NCBI GenBank assembly: GCA_963850345.1
Contig: CAWKKW010000009.1
Span: 558,001 to 622,000 of the forward strand
Length of the DNA: 64,000 bases
DNA from: CAWKKW01 sp963850345
GTDB lineage: Bacteria; Acidobacteriota; Terriglobia; Terriglobales; Acidobacteriaceae
Direction of reading: 5' to 3'
This document shows positions 46,752-57,100 of the stretch, piece by piece. The notes below the pieces were generated by a model. That model had not been told where the DNA came from. It did not search any database and worked only from the letters and a program-made list of their open reading frames with translations. Position numbers and translations under genes: made by a program. The first letter of the stretch is position 1. Every line of letters starts with the position of its first letter.

Positions 46752-47831
46752 ATGCCTCAAACAAGTGAAAATAGACGCTCGGTTCAATCCTTTGGGAGAC
46801 ACCAAGCGCGGGCACTAGGGGCACACCCGGAGCCTATGCATATCTCCCCTGAATATGACGCCAGCACTTACACCGCTCGCTACATTCTTCTTGCCTTGCT
46901 CAAGTCTAATAGGCTGAGGTTTAGTGTCGTCTCTGGAAATCAGCCAGAAGTCCTGGACTCGTATGTCTCCATTCATCCGGATGACATTGCGGCTCTCCAG
47001 GAAGTCTGCAGTAAGTTGCAACAGGTCCGCCTTGTCAGGGCGCTATCGACCGGGGGCGAGATACAAGTCATTCTGGAAGATATAGAGGATGGAAGGCCGT
47101 CGTACTCCAGCCTGACATTCATTCCAGAGTGGCGGCCCGAAAAGGTCCGCACGAACGGGCTGCCCGTTCGGCTTGGCAGGCTGGATGCGTGGCTTCGCCC
47201 AAACGGGTTGTTCTGTGTCGTGCTTGGACCAGACGGCGTGGGGAAAAGCACTACGATTGAACGCCTGCAGCATGAATTGCAGACGCTCTTTGGACCGTGC
47301 GTGAAACAGCGTTGGCGTCCGGGCTTGATTCGCAAGATCAAGCCAGATACAACCAACCGCATGCCCCATGCCAAGTTGCTCCGTGGAGGAGCAACCTCGT
47401 CAGTGAACATCGTGGGCCTGGCCTTCGATTTCGTCATTGGTTATGCTCTGTGGGCCTACCCGAAGATGGTCCGGTCGGAGTCGATTATTTTTGATCGCTA
47501 CTTCCATGACCTGCTGATCGATTCAAAGCGATATCGCTATGCCGGGCCATCGTGGCTACCTCGCCTGCTGGCTCCGCTCATTCCACCGCGCGATGCATTG
47601 TTCATCATCCTGGACGCGGCCGATGAAGTCATTCTGAGCCGGAAGCAGGAGCTAGGAGAAGACGAACTGAAGCGGCAACGAAGTGCCTACAGAACCTTTG
47701 CTGCCCGCGCAAAACACTCCGTCATCATCAACACGGAAAAGTCGGTCAAAGACATCGTGACTGAAATGACTGACGAGATACTGAAGCACCTAGCTTCTAA
47801 ACACTCCTTAAACACGAACGCGGTACTCTGA
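46752..47831 (+). CDS. Thymidylate-kinase-like P-loop protein of the polysaccharide locus
   Basis: 359 residues. The first 150 form an unassigned alpha/beta region (YILLALLKSNRLRFSVVSGNQ, then DYVS-like IHPDDIAALQEV). The second part is a kinase fold with VVLGPDGVGKSTTIERLQ, a DR-type motif in SIIFDRYFHDLLID and a lid containing SRKQELGEDELKRQR. Relatives occur in exopolysaccharide clusters, often beside nucleotidyltransferase-like genes as here. The phosphorylated substrate (a nucleotide, sugar or lipid) is unknown. Confidence 0.7.
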   Translation: MPQTSENRRSVQSFGRHQARALGAHPEPMHISPEYDASTYTARYILLALLKSNRLRFSVVSGNQPEVLDSYVSIHPDDIAALQEVCSKLQQVRLVRALSTGGEIQVILEDIEDGRPSYSSLTFIPEWRPEKVRTNGLPVRLGRLDAWLRPNGLFCVVLGPDGVGKSTTIERLQHELQTLFGPCVKQRWRPGLIRKIKPDTTNRMPHAKLLRGGATSSVNIVGLAFDFVIGYALWAYPKMVRSESIIFDRYFHDLLIDSKRYRYAGPSWLPRLLAPLIPPRDALFIILDAADEVILSRKQELGEDELKRQRSAYRTFAARAKHSVIINTEKSVKDIVTEMTDEILKHLASKHSLNTNAVL

Positions 47832-47928
47832 AGCAGTTACAAGCTTCCACCTTGGTCGAGGGAACGAAGCTCATCCGAGTTCGCGCATGGCAGATTGCAA
47901 CCTTACATAGGGAGATGGTGAACACGCC

Positions 47929-48999
47929 TTGAACAGCGAAACGCAGATCGATTACTTATTGCAACTAAGCTTGAACGGAGAACATGCGTCCGACGAGCCT
48001 GTCCACGCCTTGGAGCGAGCGACCTCAGAGGAACGAGCAAAGATACTATCTCTCGCGGAATCGCATCACGTAGTCATGCGCGCGTTTGAGCCCTTGCAGA
48101 AATTGGCTAGTGAACGGGGGTACACCCAACTCGTTGCATGGTGCGACCAGGTGCTCTCCGACGAGCGGGCGCGCATTGCCAATGCCCTCAAATACCTCGA
48201 GCAGATCTGTTTGAAGCTTGAACGTTCCGGCATTCCGATCACGGTGATGAAGTCGCTCGACCACTGGCCGGACATCGGAAACGACCTGGACCTCTACACG
48301 CCACGCGATCAGCAGACGGTGTGCGGCGCCATGTTGAAGGAATTCTCGGCGAATCAGAAGGGCCGGACGTGGGGCGATCGCCTCGCACATAAATGCAATT
48401 TCGGTGTTGAGGGACTGCGCGAATCGATAGAAATCCACCACGGATGTCTGGGGCAGACGGGTGAACATGTGGTGGTCGCAAAGCGCTTCTGGACGCGACG
48501 GGTTCCGCAGCGCGTCGGAGAGTTCACCTTCATGACTCCGGCTCCTGAAGAGCGCGTGATCGCGGCTACGCTTCAGCGTATGTACCGGCACCTCTATGTG
48601 CGTGTATGCGACATCGTCAATACCCACGCTGTCCTTGAGTCCGGTACCCTGGATTTCTCTGAGTTGAAGTACGCGGCTGACTTAGGCGGAATCTGGCCCG
48701 GCGTCGCCACCTACCTGAGAATCGTGACCGAATATGTCCGTCGCTTTCGTGGCGAAGCTTACGAGCTTCCCGCGCCAGTGCTGGCAGCTTCCAAATTTGG
48801 CATCGACGAAATTGTTGTCCGCGGTATCTGGTTACGAGTACCCGTCAGCCGGGCAGCCCAGTTCTATGCAAGACAGATGACACGCATGGCAGTCCAGCGC
48901 GATCTGCATGGCGTTTTTCGCCTGAGCTTATTGCCCCCGCTAGCCTCGGCGGCTCGTCTGACTTACCGACTTACAGGCGATCACAGAGGCATCTGGTAG
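47929..48999 (+). CDS. NTP_transf_5-like nucleotidyltransferase-family protein
   Basis: 356 residues. Helical N-terminus (HVVMRAFEPLQKLA), then a core with ITVMKSLDHWPDIGNDLDLYTPRDQ in which DLDLY resembles the paired acidic residues of the nucleotidyltransferase fold. IEIHHGCLGQTGEH and TPAPEERVIAATLQRMYRHLYVR follow. Proteins of this kind recur in exopolysaccharide loci; the reaction is not known. TTG start with GGAG about ten bases upstream. Lies 98 bases after the P-loop gene, same strand. Confidence 0.7.
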   Translation: MNSETQIDYLLQLSLNGEHASDEPVHALERATSEERAKILSLAESHHVVMRAFEPLQKLASERGYTQLVAWCDQVLSDERARIANALKYLEQICLKLERSGIPITVMKSLDHWPDIGNDLDLYTPRDQQTVCGAMLKEFSANQKGRTWGDRLAHKCNFGVEGLRESIEIHHGCLGQTGEHVVVAKRFWTRRVPQRVGEFTFMTPAPEERVIAATLQRMYRHLYVRVCDIVNTHAVLESGTLDFSELKYAADLGGIWPGVATYLRIVTEYVRRFRGEAYELPAPVLAASKFGIDEIVVRGIWLRVPVSRAAQFYARQMTRMAVQRDLHGVFRLSLLPPLASAARLTYRLTGDHRGIW

Positions 49000-49109
49000 A
49001 TACACTGGCAACTGAGTCCCCCGTCCCCACAAATCATTTGTACCGATTGAACGCTTTCAGGTAACCGATTCAGACTTGTCCGATGAACTAAGTGGGCCCG
49101 GAGAAGACC

Positions 49110-50495
49110 ATGACCATGTGGAAACGATTCGAAAATATATTCATAGTTTTTGCGCTGTTGTTCTGCGCAGGGGCATTCCTTCCGCTCTTGAGTCAAAGCG
49201 ATCAGGCCTCTGATGAGAAGCCTCAGAATGCCACGCTGGCGGCTATGCAGAAGCAGGCAAGTGCCTCGTTTTCAGACCCCACCCAGGCCCATCGCGGGGT
49301 CGTCGCCGGGCAGAGGGCCATGTATAGCATCTTGGCCGTGCTGCTGTTTCGACATCGAAGGGCACTGCTGGCAGAGATGAGCCACGCAAAGCTGATGTGG
49401 GCCATCGTCGCACTGGCTTTCCTTTCATGTCTTTGGTCCGACATTCCGCTGTACACCTTCCGACGGTGTGTGAACCTCGCAGCTACCTCATTGCTGGGCC
49501 TGTACATCGCCTATCGCTATTCTCCCCGTCAGCTTCTTCGTATCCTAGGTTGGGCTTTGGCACTCACCATAATTGGGAGCATTCTCGCTATCGTCTTAAT
49601 GCCCAATGCAGGCATCGATAGCGCCGGCACGAATCATGCGTGGAGAGGGGTCTTCAGCCAGAAGAACTCCCTGGGACGTATCATGACGCTCGGCATCCTC
49701 GTCTACGTGTTCCTCGCCTACGACGATAAGTCTCGGCGCCTCTTCTATGGCTTTGCCGCTTTGGTCTGCATGGGCATGCTGTACAAGGCAGGCTCTGCAA
49801 CGTCTGCACTGGCCGTGCCCATTCTCCTGGGTCTGCTATTTCTATTCGGTCTTTCACGGAGGCGCCCCGCTGGATTGGTCTTTCTCTCGGCCCTGATAGC
49901 CATCGTAGGCTTCACCGGAGCGGCCATGCTCTTTTTTGATGGAAACGACTTCTTCTCGCTCCTTGGTCGAGACTCTTCATTCTCTGGACGCCTCGACATA
50001 TGGAGTGCCGTGATGCCCAAGATCATGGTGAATCCATGGCTTGGTTATGGCTATAGCAGTTTCTGGTTGGGCTTGGATGGCCAACAGTCGGCAGACATTT
50101 GGAGCATGCTTCACTGGAACGTGCCTTACTCGCACAATGGTTTCCTTGACCTCGTCGAGGAACTCGGTGTCGTCGGCCTGGCATTATTCCTCGCTGGGTT
50201 GGTGGTGAGTATGCGACGCGCCCTGCTATGGGCGCGGGTCGACCGAGTGGCCATCGGTCTTTGGCCGCTTGCCTATCTCAGTTTCATGTTCCTCTTCAAC
50301 TTGACGGAAGGCTCTCTCTTGAGACAGGACAATCTCTACTGGGTGCTTTACGTTGCTACGTTTGTCTTTACCATGACGCAGACAGATACTCTGCTCATGC
50401 CCAGTCGTTCGCCGGCTCGTAACCACGAACTTGGCTTCACTCCGCAGTATGCCGCTTTGCGCCAGGGCGCCGATACCATGGGGAGCCAACTGTGA
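49110..50495 (+). CDS. O-antigen ligase/polymerase family membrane protein (Wzy-like)
   Basis: About 461 residues with ten or more hydrophobic helices and a periplasmic loop carrying SAGTNHAWRGVFSQKNSLGRIM, the Wzy_C-type signature, and NPWLGYGYSSFW with HNGFLDLVEELGVVGLALF. It would polymerise the repeat unit on the periplasmic side. ATG at 49110 has GGAG six bases upstream; the in-frame GTG at 49092 is less likely. Confidence 0.9.
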   Translation: MTMWKRFENIFIVFALLFCAGAFLPLLSQSDQASDEKPQNATLAAMQKQASASFSDPTQAHRGVVAGQRAMYSILAVLLFRHRRALLAEMSHAKLMWAIVALAFLSCLWSDIPLYTFRRCVNLAATSLLGLYIAYRYSPRQLLRILGWALALTIIGSILAIVLMPNAGIDSAGTNHAWRGVFSQKNSLGRIMTLGILVYVFLAYDDKSRRLFYGFAALVCMGMLYKAGSATSALAVPILLGLLFLFGLSRRRPAGLVFLSALIAIVGFTGAAMLFFDGNDFFSLLGRDSSFSGRLDIWSAVMPKIMVNPWLGYGYSSFWLGLDGQQSADIWSMLHWNVPYSHNGFLDLVEELGVVGLALFLAGLVVSMRRALLWARVDRVAIGLWPLAYLSFMFLFNLTEGSLLRQDNLYWVLYVATFVFTMTQTDTLLMPSRSPARNHELGFTPQYAALRQGADTMGSQL

Positions 50496-50609
50496 TGAAA
50501 GAAAGCCGCAAGCCAAACACCATGGCAAGTTGCTGAACCGTCGGCCGGAAGCGGCCCTCCACAAATCTCTCCGTAACGATTTATTGAATCTGGAAGCAAG
50601 CACTCAATC

Positions 50610-51527
50610 ATGCAAGCCTTGACTAATCCTGCTGTAACTGTCGTGATTCCGACCTTCTCCCGGCCAGGACTGGTCGTGCGCGCCGTTCAATCGGCGCTGC
50701 AGCAGACCATCTCGGATCTGGAAGTGATCGTGGTGATCGACGGAACTGACAAGGAGACCGAGACTGCTCTTAAAGAAATCGCTGAGTCTCGACTTCGCGT
50801 GCTCCCTTTGCCAAAGCGAGTTGGCGGCGCCCGCGCCCGGAACGAAGGCGTGCAAGCAGCCAAGGGGGAGTGGATCGGATTTCTTGATGATGATGACGAG
50901 TGGCTTCCGGAGAAGTTGGAGAAGCAACTCGTAGTTGCACGTGCTTCGGACTGTTCCGATCCAATTGTGGCTTGCAAAGTTTTGGCTCGCACGAGCGGCG
51001 GCGAGTTCGTCTGGCCGAGAAAGCTGCCTTCCGAACCTATCTCGGAGTATCTCCTCGCTCGCAACTCATGGAGCCAGGGCGAAGGTCTTCTGCAAACGTC
51101 TACGTTGTTGACCACTCGGCGATTGCTGATGAAGGTCGCCTTCGTCGACGGCCTGAAAAAGCATCAGGATTGGGATTGGCTGTTGCGAGTGGTGCAGACA
51201 CCGGGAACAAAGATAGAGTTTGTCTCTGAGCCGTTAGTCGTCTGGAACCTGGACAATAACCGCAGTAGCGTCAGCAGGAGCCACGACTGGCAAGGCTCCC
51301 TTAGCTGGCTACGAGAGCGGCGTTCCCTGGTCACTCGTCGTGCGTATGCCGGATTCATCGCGACACAGATATCTTCACAGGCCGCGCGACAGAAGCAATG
51401 GAGAGCGTTCTGGCCTTTGTTAACCGAAATGTTTCAAATCGGAAAACCCCGCGCTATTGATCTGTTTCTATTGTTGGGAATGTGGTTTGTGCCGTCTTCT
51501 TTCCGCGAGTGGCTGCGTTCCTCTTAA
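50610..51527 (+). CDS. Family 2 glycosyltransferase
   Basis: 305 residues, GT-A fold. TVVIPTFSRPGLVVRAVQSAL opens the nucleotide-binding half, VIVVIDGTDKET follows, and the metal-binding acidic motif is GFLDDDDEWLPEKLE. A Trp-rich acceptor region (KHQDWDWLLRVVQ) fits cytosolic transfer to a lipid-linked precursor. The sugar cannot be named. Confidence 0.88.
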   Translation: MQALTNPAVTVVIPTFSRPGLVVRAVQSALQQTISDLEVIVVIDGTDKETETALKEIAESRLRVLPLPKRVGGARARNEGVQAAKGEWIGFLDDDDEWLPEKLEKQLVVARASDCSDPIVACKVLARTSGGEFVWPRKLPSEPISEYLLARNSWSQGEGLLQTSTLLTTRRLLMKVAFVDGLKKHQDWDWLLRVVQTPGTKIEFVSEPLVVWNLDNNRSSVSRSHDWQGSLSWLRERRSLVTRRAYAGFIATQISSQAARQKQWRAFWPLLTEMFQIGKPRAIDLFLLLGMWFVPSSFREWLRSS

Positions 51528-51566
51528 ACAAATGGATTCTCTTCCGTCGTGAGCCTTTGAATCGCT

Positions 51567-52409
51567 ATGAATAGATTGACTATCGGACTACCCGTCTACA
51601 ATGCCATGCCTTACCTGGAGGAGAGCCTCACCAGCCTGCTCCGCCAGACTGACGGCGATTTCACCATTCTCGCCATTGATGATGGATCGACGGACACCAG
51701 CCTGGAGTATCTGCTCTCGGTGAAGGATCCTCGACTCACCGTGATTCACCAAACGAATCGCGGACTTACTTCCACTTTGAATCGCATGCTTCGCGAAGTG
51801 GAGACGCCCTGGCTGATGCGCCACGACGCCGACGACGTGGCTGCTCCGACGCGAGTGGCCGTGACCAGAGGTTACATCGACCGGCATCCGGAAGCCGCCC
51901 TCTTCTACGCCGAGGCGCGTTACTATCAGGAAGGACGCAGCGTTGGAAGCTTTCGCACAACTCGGGCCAGGCCTGAGGAGTTACGCAAGATAACTGCGGC
52001 CGGCTATCTACCGGCTATCTGCCATCCAACTGTGACCCTCAATGTGAAGAAGGCGCAGGCAGTGGGCGGCTATCGGTTCGATTTGCATATCGAAGACATT
52101 GACCTGTGGTGGCGTATGGCAATCAAATACGACTTACATTACATGCCTGAGGTTACGACCTTTTTCCGCCATAACGAGGCAAGCGTCTCGACCGCCAATC
52201 TGGAAGATCAGTCCGTTAACACTCTCTACGTGCAATACCTCTTGCTGTCGCAGCTCCACGGGCTACGGCCTCTTGCATATGACATCGTTGTTCCAAAACT
52301 GGCGCGGCTGATTGATCAACCTAAGCTCACCTTCCGCGAGCAGATGAGGAGAGCGAACATCTGCTTCACCCGCAAAAGCCTATTCCCGTGCTTGCGATCA
52401 TTTAGTTAG
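51567..52409 (+). CDS. Family 2 glycosyltransferase, C-terminal tail displaced to 52605
   Basis: GT-A glycosyltransferase with TIGLPVYNAMPYLEESL, AIDDGSTD, the acidic MRHDADDVAAPTRV and HIEDIDLWWRMA. The written frame ends at 52409 after 280 residues. In the +1 frame a natural continuation AYSRACDHLVRAMIASPSYFARRVF runs to a stop at 52605. One extra A in the AAAA at 52375-52378 would explain this. Restored, the stop overlaps the ATG of the next gene as ATGA, which supports the longer version (about 345 residues). Confidence 0.85.
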   Translation: MNRLTIGLPVYNAMPYLEESLTSLLRQTDGDFTILAIDDGSTDTSLEYLLSVKDPRLTVIHQTNRGLTSTLNRMLREVETPWLMRHDADDVAAPTRVAVTRGYIDRHPEAALFYAEARYYQEGRSVGSFRTTRARPEELRKITAAGYLPAICHPTVTLNVKKAQAVGGYRFDLHIEDIDLWWRMAIKYDLHYMPEVTTFFRHNEASVSTANLEDQSVNTLYVQYLLLSQLHGLRPLAYDIVVPKLARLIDQPKLTFREQMRRANICFTRKSLFPCLRSFS

Positions 52410-52601
52410 AGCAATGATCGCTTCCCCCTCTTACTTTGCTCGCCGGGTGTTCTATGAGGTACGCGGCGGCAAAGCGGCCTTCAATGGCGAAAACCCGGCT
52501 ATTTTTCTGCGTCAAAGCCAGGCACTCTGGCCGGAGTTAGCAGTTAGCCCATCCAAGCCGACGGGAATCCTGTCCAGCGACCAGGAAGGAGCCGAGTGCG
52601 C

Positions 52602-53405
52602 ATGATGCCGCAAGCCTCAAGCGAGATTCGCAGTCAGCCGCGCCCGACTCGATTTGAGATCCTCGGAGTTGAAGTTGAGGCTTTGAACATGGATCAACTC
52701 AACGAGATCGTGGCGAATGCGGTGACCGCGAATAGGCAAATCATTGTAGGAAACCATAACCTGCATAGTCTTTACCACTATCATCACGACCCCAAGATGC
52801 GCGCGTTCTACGCCGCGGCAGATCATATCCATGTCGACGGCATGGCCATCATCGGACTTGGCCGATTGCTCGGGGCTCCGCTCGAGCGTGAACACCGAGT
52901 TACTTACGTGGATTGGATGGGCCCCCTGGTTCAGGCCGCGGCCGAGCATGGCTGGCGGGTCTTTTATCTTGGATCGCGTCCTGGAGTAGCCGAATTGGGT
53001 GCAGATGTGCTGCGTCAAAAGTATCCCGGCCTACAGATGGAAACGGCTCATGGATTCTTCGATCGGGATCCTTGCTCTGCCGAAGCGCAAGCTGTGATTG
53101 CAAGAATCGAGGCAGCACGTCCCCACCTGCTGATTACAGGTATGGGTATGCCTCGACAGGAACACTGGGTCGTCGACCACCGTGACAAGCTTTCTGCGAA
53201 TGTAATCCTGAACGGAGGGGCCGCTCTCGATTACTTTGCTGGAGTCATCCCGACACCACCGCGGTGGGCAGGGCGAGGCGGCCTTGAGTGGCTCTTCCGC
53301 CTGATGGCTGAACCAAGACGCCTCTGGTCGCGCTATCTCGTAGAACCATGGTTTATCGCTTACAAACTGATGGTCGAGTTAGCTTCTAGATCATCACTCA
53401 CCTGA
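52602..53405 (+). CDS. WecG/TagA/CpsF-family glycosyltransferase
   Basis: 267 residues. Family marks are HVDGMAIIGLGRLLG, VFYLGSRPGVAELGADVL, LLITGMGMPRQEHWVV and LNGGAALDYFAGVIPTPPRW. Members transfer ManNAcA, ManNAc or glucosyl residues onto lipid-linked intermediates. The ATG at 52602 lies ten bases after AAGGAG and overlaps the restored stop of the preceding GT2. GTG at 52596 is a possible alternative. Confidence 0.9.
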   Translation: MMPQASSEIRSQPRPTRFEILGVEVEALNMDQLNEIVANAVTANRQIIVGNHNLHSLYHYHHDPKMRAFYAAADHIHVDGMAIIGLGRLLGAPLEREHRVTYVDWMGPLVQAAAEHGWRVFYLGSRPGVAELGADVLRQKYPGLQMETAHGFFDRDPCSAEAQAVIARIEAARPHLLITGMGMPRQEHWVVDHRDKLSANVILNGGAALDYFAGVIPTPPRWAGRGGLEWLFRLMAEPRRLWSRYLVEPWFIAYKLMVELASRSSLT

Positions 53406-53446
53406 GAATTGGAAGCCTCTTTCCAATCAACCTGGACAAAACTGCT

Positions 53447-53923
53447 ATGCCGAGGCAAAAGGCGATGAAGCAAAATACTCTCGCGCGACAGGCCGACTTG
53501 GAGAAGTTCGGCAGAAAGTCTCGTCGCGATCTATTCCTTGATGCAATGAATGAGGTAGTGCCGTGGGCACAACTTGAATCTTTGGTCGAACCGCACTACG
53601 CATGGTCCGGTAGAATGCGCCGTCCAATGTCTGTCTCGATCCTCTTACGAATTTTCTTTTTGCAGCATTGGTTTAATCTTTCCGATGCAGGAGTTGAAGA
53701 AGCCCTGTATGACTCTGCGGCTCTCCGGCGCTTTACTGGTGTCAACCTGGACCGGGCTCCGGCTCCAGATGAGATCACCGTTAACCAGTTTCGGCAATTA
53801 CTTGAGACCAACAACCTACGACGCGAGATGTTGGATATCGTCAATTTCCATCTCAACGAAAAGGGCATCCGCATAAGCGCAGGTAAGATCATAGACGCTA
53901 CGATTCTTCACGCGCCGAGTTAG
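53447..53923 (+). mobile_element. IS5-family transposase remnant
   Basis: 158 residues matching the N-terminal domain of IS5-type transposases (DLEKFGRKSRRDLFLDAMNEVVPWAQL, LRIFFLQHWFNLSDAGVEEALYDS, FRQLLETNNL, IRISAGKIIDATILHAPS). It stops just where the DDE catalytic core should begin, so the element is dead. I see no convincing long terminal inverted repeats; GCCTCT upstream and AGAGGC downstream are too short to count. Confidence 0.82.
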
Positions 53924-54111
53924 ACACGGGCGCAAGGCCCGGAATTCATTCACCGTTACCCTGCAATAACTGGCATACCGCGCAAGCGATTCGAAACTTC
54001 GCAGAGGCCTGTTGGGCAATGCATCCGCGCGATGGCCCCGCGGATCGGCCCGTTCACTTACATTCGCTGTTCTCGCAACAGCGCTTTACCAGATCAGGTT
54101 GGAGACGCAAT

Positions 54112-57100
54112 ATGTATCCCCGGTTCAAACAAATTTGCCTGCCTACGACGCCAGCCCACAAAATCTATCGGCAGCTTGTTGTATTCTGCGGCCTTGCCTT
54201 GGTTGCTGTAGCCTTAACCTTCGCGCAGAATCCTGCGCCTACCATCAGCTCCATCAGCCCCCAGTCGGGCAGCACGGCCGGAGGGACAGCGGTCACGCTC
54301 ACTGGCACTAACTTCCTCGCAGGCGCCACTGTCACCATCGGTGGTGCTCCTGCCAGTGGTGTAACCGTGGTGAACTCGACCTCGATAACCGCCACGACGC
54401 CCGCCAATACAGCTGGAACCGTAAGCGTAACGGTGACGAATCCAGATGGACAAAGCGCTACTCTCGCCGGCACCAGTTCGCCCTTGGTTAATCCCGGGTT
54501 TGAGTCTGGCGCGGTGAACTGGGTGCTTGCTGGTTCAGGCGGTGCAGCCAACATTTTAAGTAACTCGGCCAATGCGCACTCTGGCAACGGCTATGCTGAG
54601 CTAAGTGCGCCGGCGGCGAACGGACATCCCGTTGTTTACGCTGCCACCAGCGCGAACGCTCCTATATACTTCGCCGTAAATCCGGGTGACATCCTTACCT
54701 TCGGCGGATGGGCGTACCACGTCTCTGGGGACGGCAAAGCGCGGTGGGGCATTGAGGTGTCCGACGTCAATAAGTCTCACGCGGCCTATGTGTCTGCATC
54801 GCCTTTCAACGTAACTACTTCATCTTGGGTCAATTTCCAAAGCAGCTATACGGTCCCAAGCGGTATGGCGTTTGTACGCGTCTACTGCGAGGTGGTTGGC
54901 AGCACCGGGCCAGCGATTGATCGCTTTGATGACGCTCTTTTTCAGCGGACAGTACCCGGCGGAGGATTTACCTATCAGGCTCCCGCGGCGCCCCCGGTCA
55001 TCAGCTCCCTCTCTACTACCCAAGGAGGAAGTAACGGCGGCGACACCGTTACCATTACAGGCACGGGCTTTGTTACCGGAGCGACTGTGACCTTCGGCGG
55101 AACGCCTGCCGCGGCGACGGTAGTAAGTAGCACGCTCATCAACGTGACAACTCCCGCTGTAACCCCTGGATCGGTCGATGTTACGGTCACTAATCCCAAC
55201 GGAATGAGTTCAACCCTATCCAGCGTGTTGCACAACGAGAGCTTCGAATCAGGATTGAGCTACTGGTCCGGCTCAGGTGGAACAATCACGCTCGGCACAA
55301 CCACTCAGAACGCGCACATCGGGTCAAACTATATCGAGTTGAATTACCCCGGTACTGGAAATCATGCGGTCGTGTACGCAGCGAACTCAAGCGGTGGACC
55401 ACTCTATGTTCCTGTGAACGCCGGTGACTCGATCACCTTTGGAGGGTATGCGTATCGCGTATCCGGCGGCGCCAATGTTCGCTGGGGTCTGGAGATCACC
55501 GACGCGAACAAGGCTAACCCCGCGTATGTATCGGCTCCGCCTTACAGCGCATTCGATCCACTGTGGACTCTCGAGCAAGGCACTTACACCGTTCCAAGCG
55601 GTAAGAGCTTTGTTAGGCTGTATGCAGAGGTCGCCGCTGCCGGGATCGCCACGGTAGCGCGATTTGATGATGCGTTCCTGCAGAAGTCTTCCAGCAGCAC
55701 GACCGCGTTTACCTTCCTTGCCCCTCCAATGATTACCTCTGTTTCGCCTAAGTGGGGAACTCCAGCCGGGGGAACCACCCGTACCATATACGGAACGGGA
55801 TTTCGGACTGGTGCCACGGTTTCTTTTGGCAACTTCGCCGCTTCCACCGTTCAAGTGGTGAACTCGAACGCGATTGAAGTCTTTACTCCCGCGCAAAGCG
55901 CCGGCGTGGTCGGGGTGACTGTAACCGAGGGAAGGCAGAGCGCTTCGCTCGCGAATGCCTATACTTATCAGGCCGCTCCTGCAGCACCGGCATCGATGGC
56001 CTCCTTGAAGCACATCGTTTATACCTTCCAGGAGAACCGCGCATTCGACGCCTACTTCGGTCGAATGAATGAGTACCGGGCTATGAACGGCGTAAACGAC
56101 AATGCCGTGGACGAGCGCGACATAACGAAGACGATGCCCGACATCGCTGGCCAGCAAATAGCTCCCTACCATTTTCAGACCATGTGTCATGAGAATCTCC
56201 AGCCCAGCTGGAACTCGCAGCACTATGACTTCGACGGCGGCAAGATGGACTTCTTCATGAAGTCTGGCAACGCAATCGGCACCTCTACACTCGATCCCAA
56301 CGGAACTCGCGCCGTTGGCTATTTCGATTGGACGGACCTGCCTTACTACTACAGCCTCGCCTTCCAATTCGCTACCAGCGATCGCTGGTTCTCCTCGGTG
56401 CTGGGCCCCACAGACGCCAATCGCATGTATACCTACGGGGCTACTTCACTCGGTTGGACCTCCACTCCCTATCCGCCTGCAGGAGGGTACCCCAACTTCA
56501 CTATCTTCGACCTGCTCGACCAGGCTGGTGTTTCCTGGAAGTACTATTACCAGTTCACTACCCCACTTCACATTCCTTACTGGTCTATCTACCAGAAAGA
56601 TCCGAGTAAGTTCGTACCTATCACGAATTACTTCAACGATGTGAAAAGCGAGAGCACCTTCCCGTCCGTCGTGTTTATCGAGGAGGGAAGCTTCGACGAA
56701 CATCCGAAGCCAAACCCGGGAACGAGTACAGCGCCCTCGAGTATCCAGCAGGGCGCAACCACCATCAAGTCCTTTGTAGACGCTCTGATGAAGAGCCCGA
56801 CCTGGTCTACATCGGCATTCATTCTCAGCTATGACGAAGGCGGCGGCACGCACGACCACGTGCCACCCGCTACTATAGTTCAGCCCGACGGCATTCCTCC
56901 GCGCACCACAATCGGACAGGATGCTTCTGGCCTGTTCACCCAGAGCGGAGTGCGTGTTCCGGTGGCGGTAGTATCGCCGTGGACCAAGCCGTTCTTCGTC
57001 TCCCATGTAGTTCGCGACCACACAGCGATTCTCAAATTCATCGAGACTCGCTTCAGCCTGCCGCCGCTCACCTCACGTGACGATCAAAGCGACGACATGA

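Noticed and set aside
53405..54020. Terminal inverted repeats of a complete IS5 element
   Set aside because: Only a six-base GCCTCT/AGAGGC match was found and the transposase lacks its catalytic domain.
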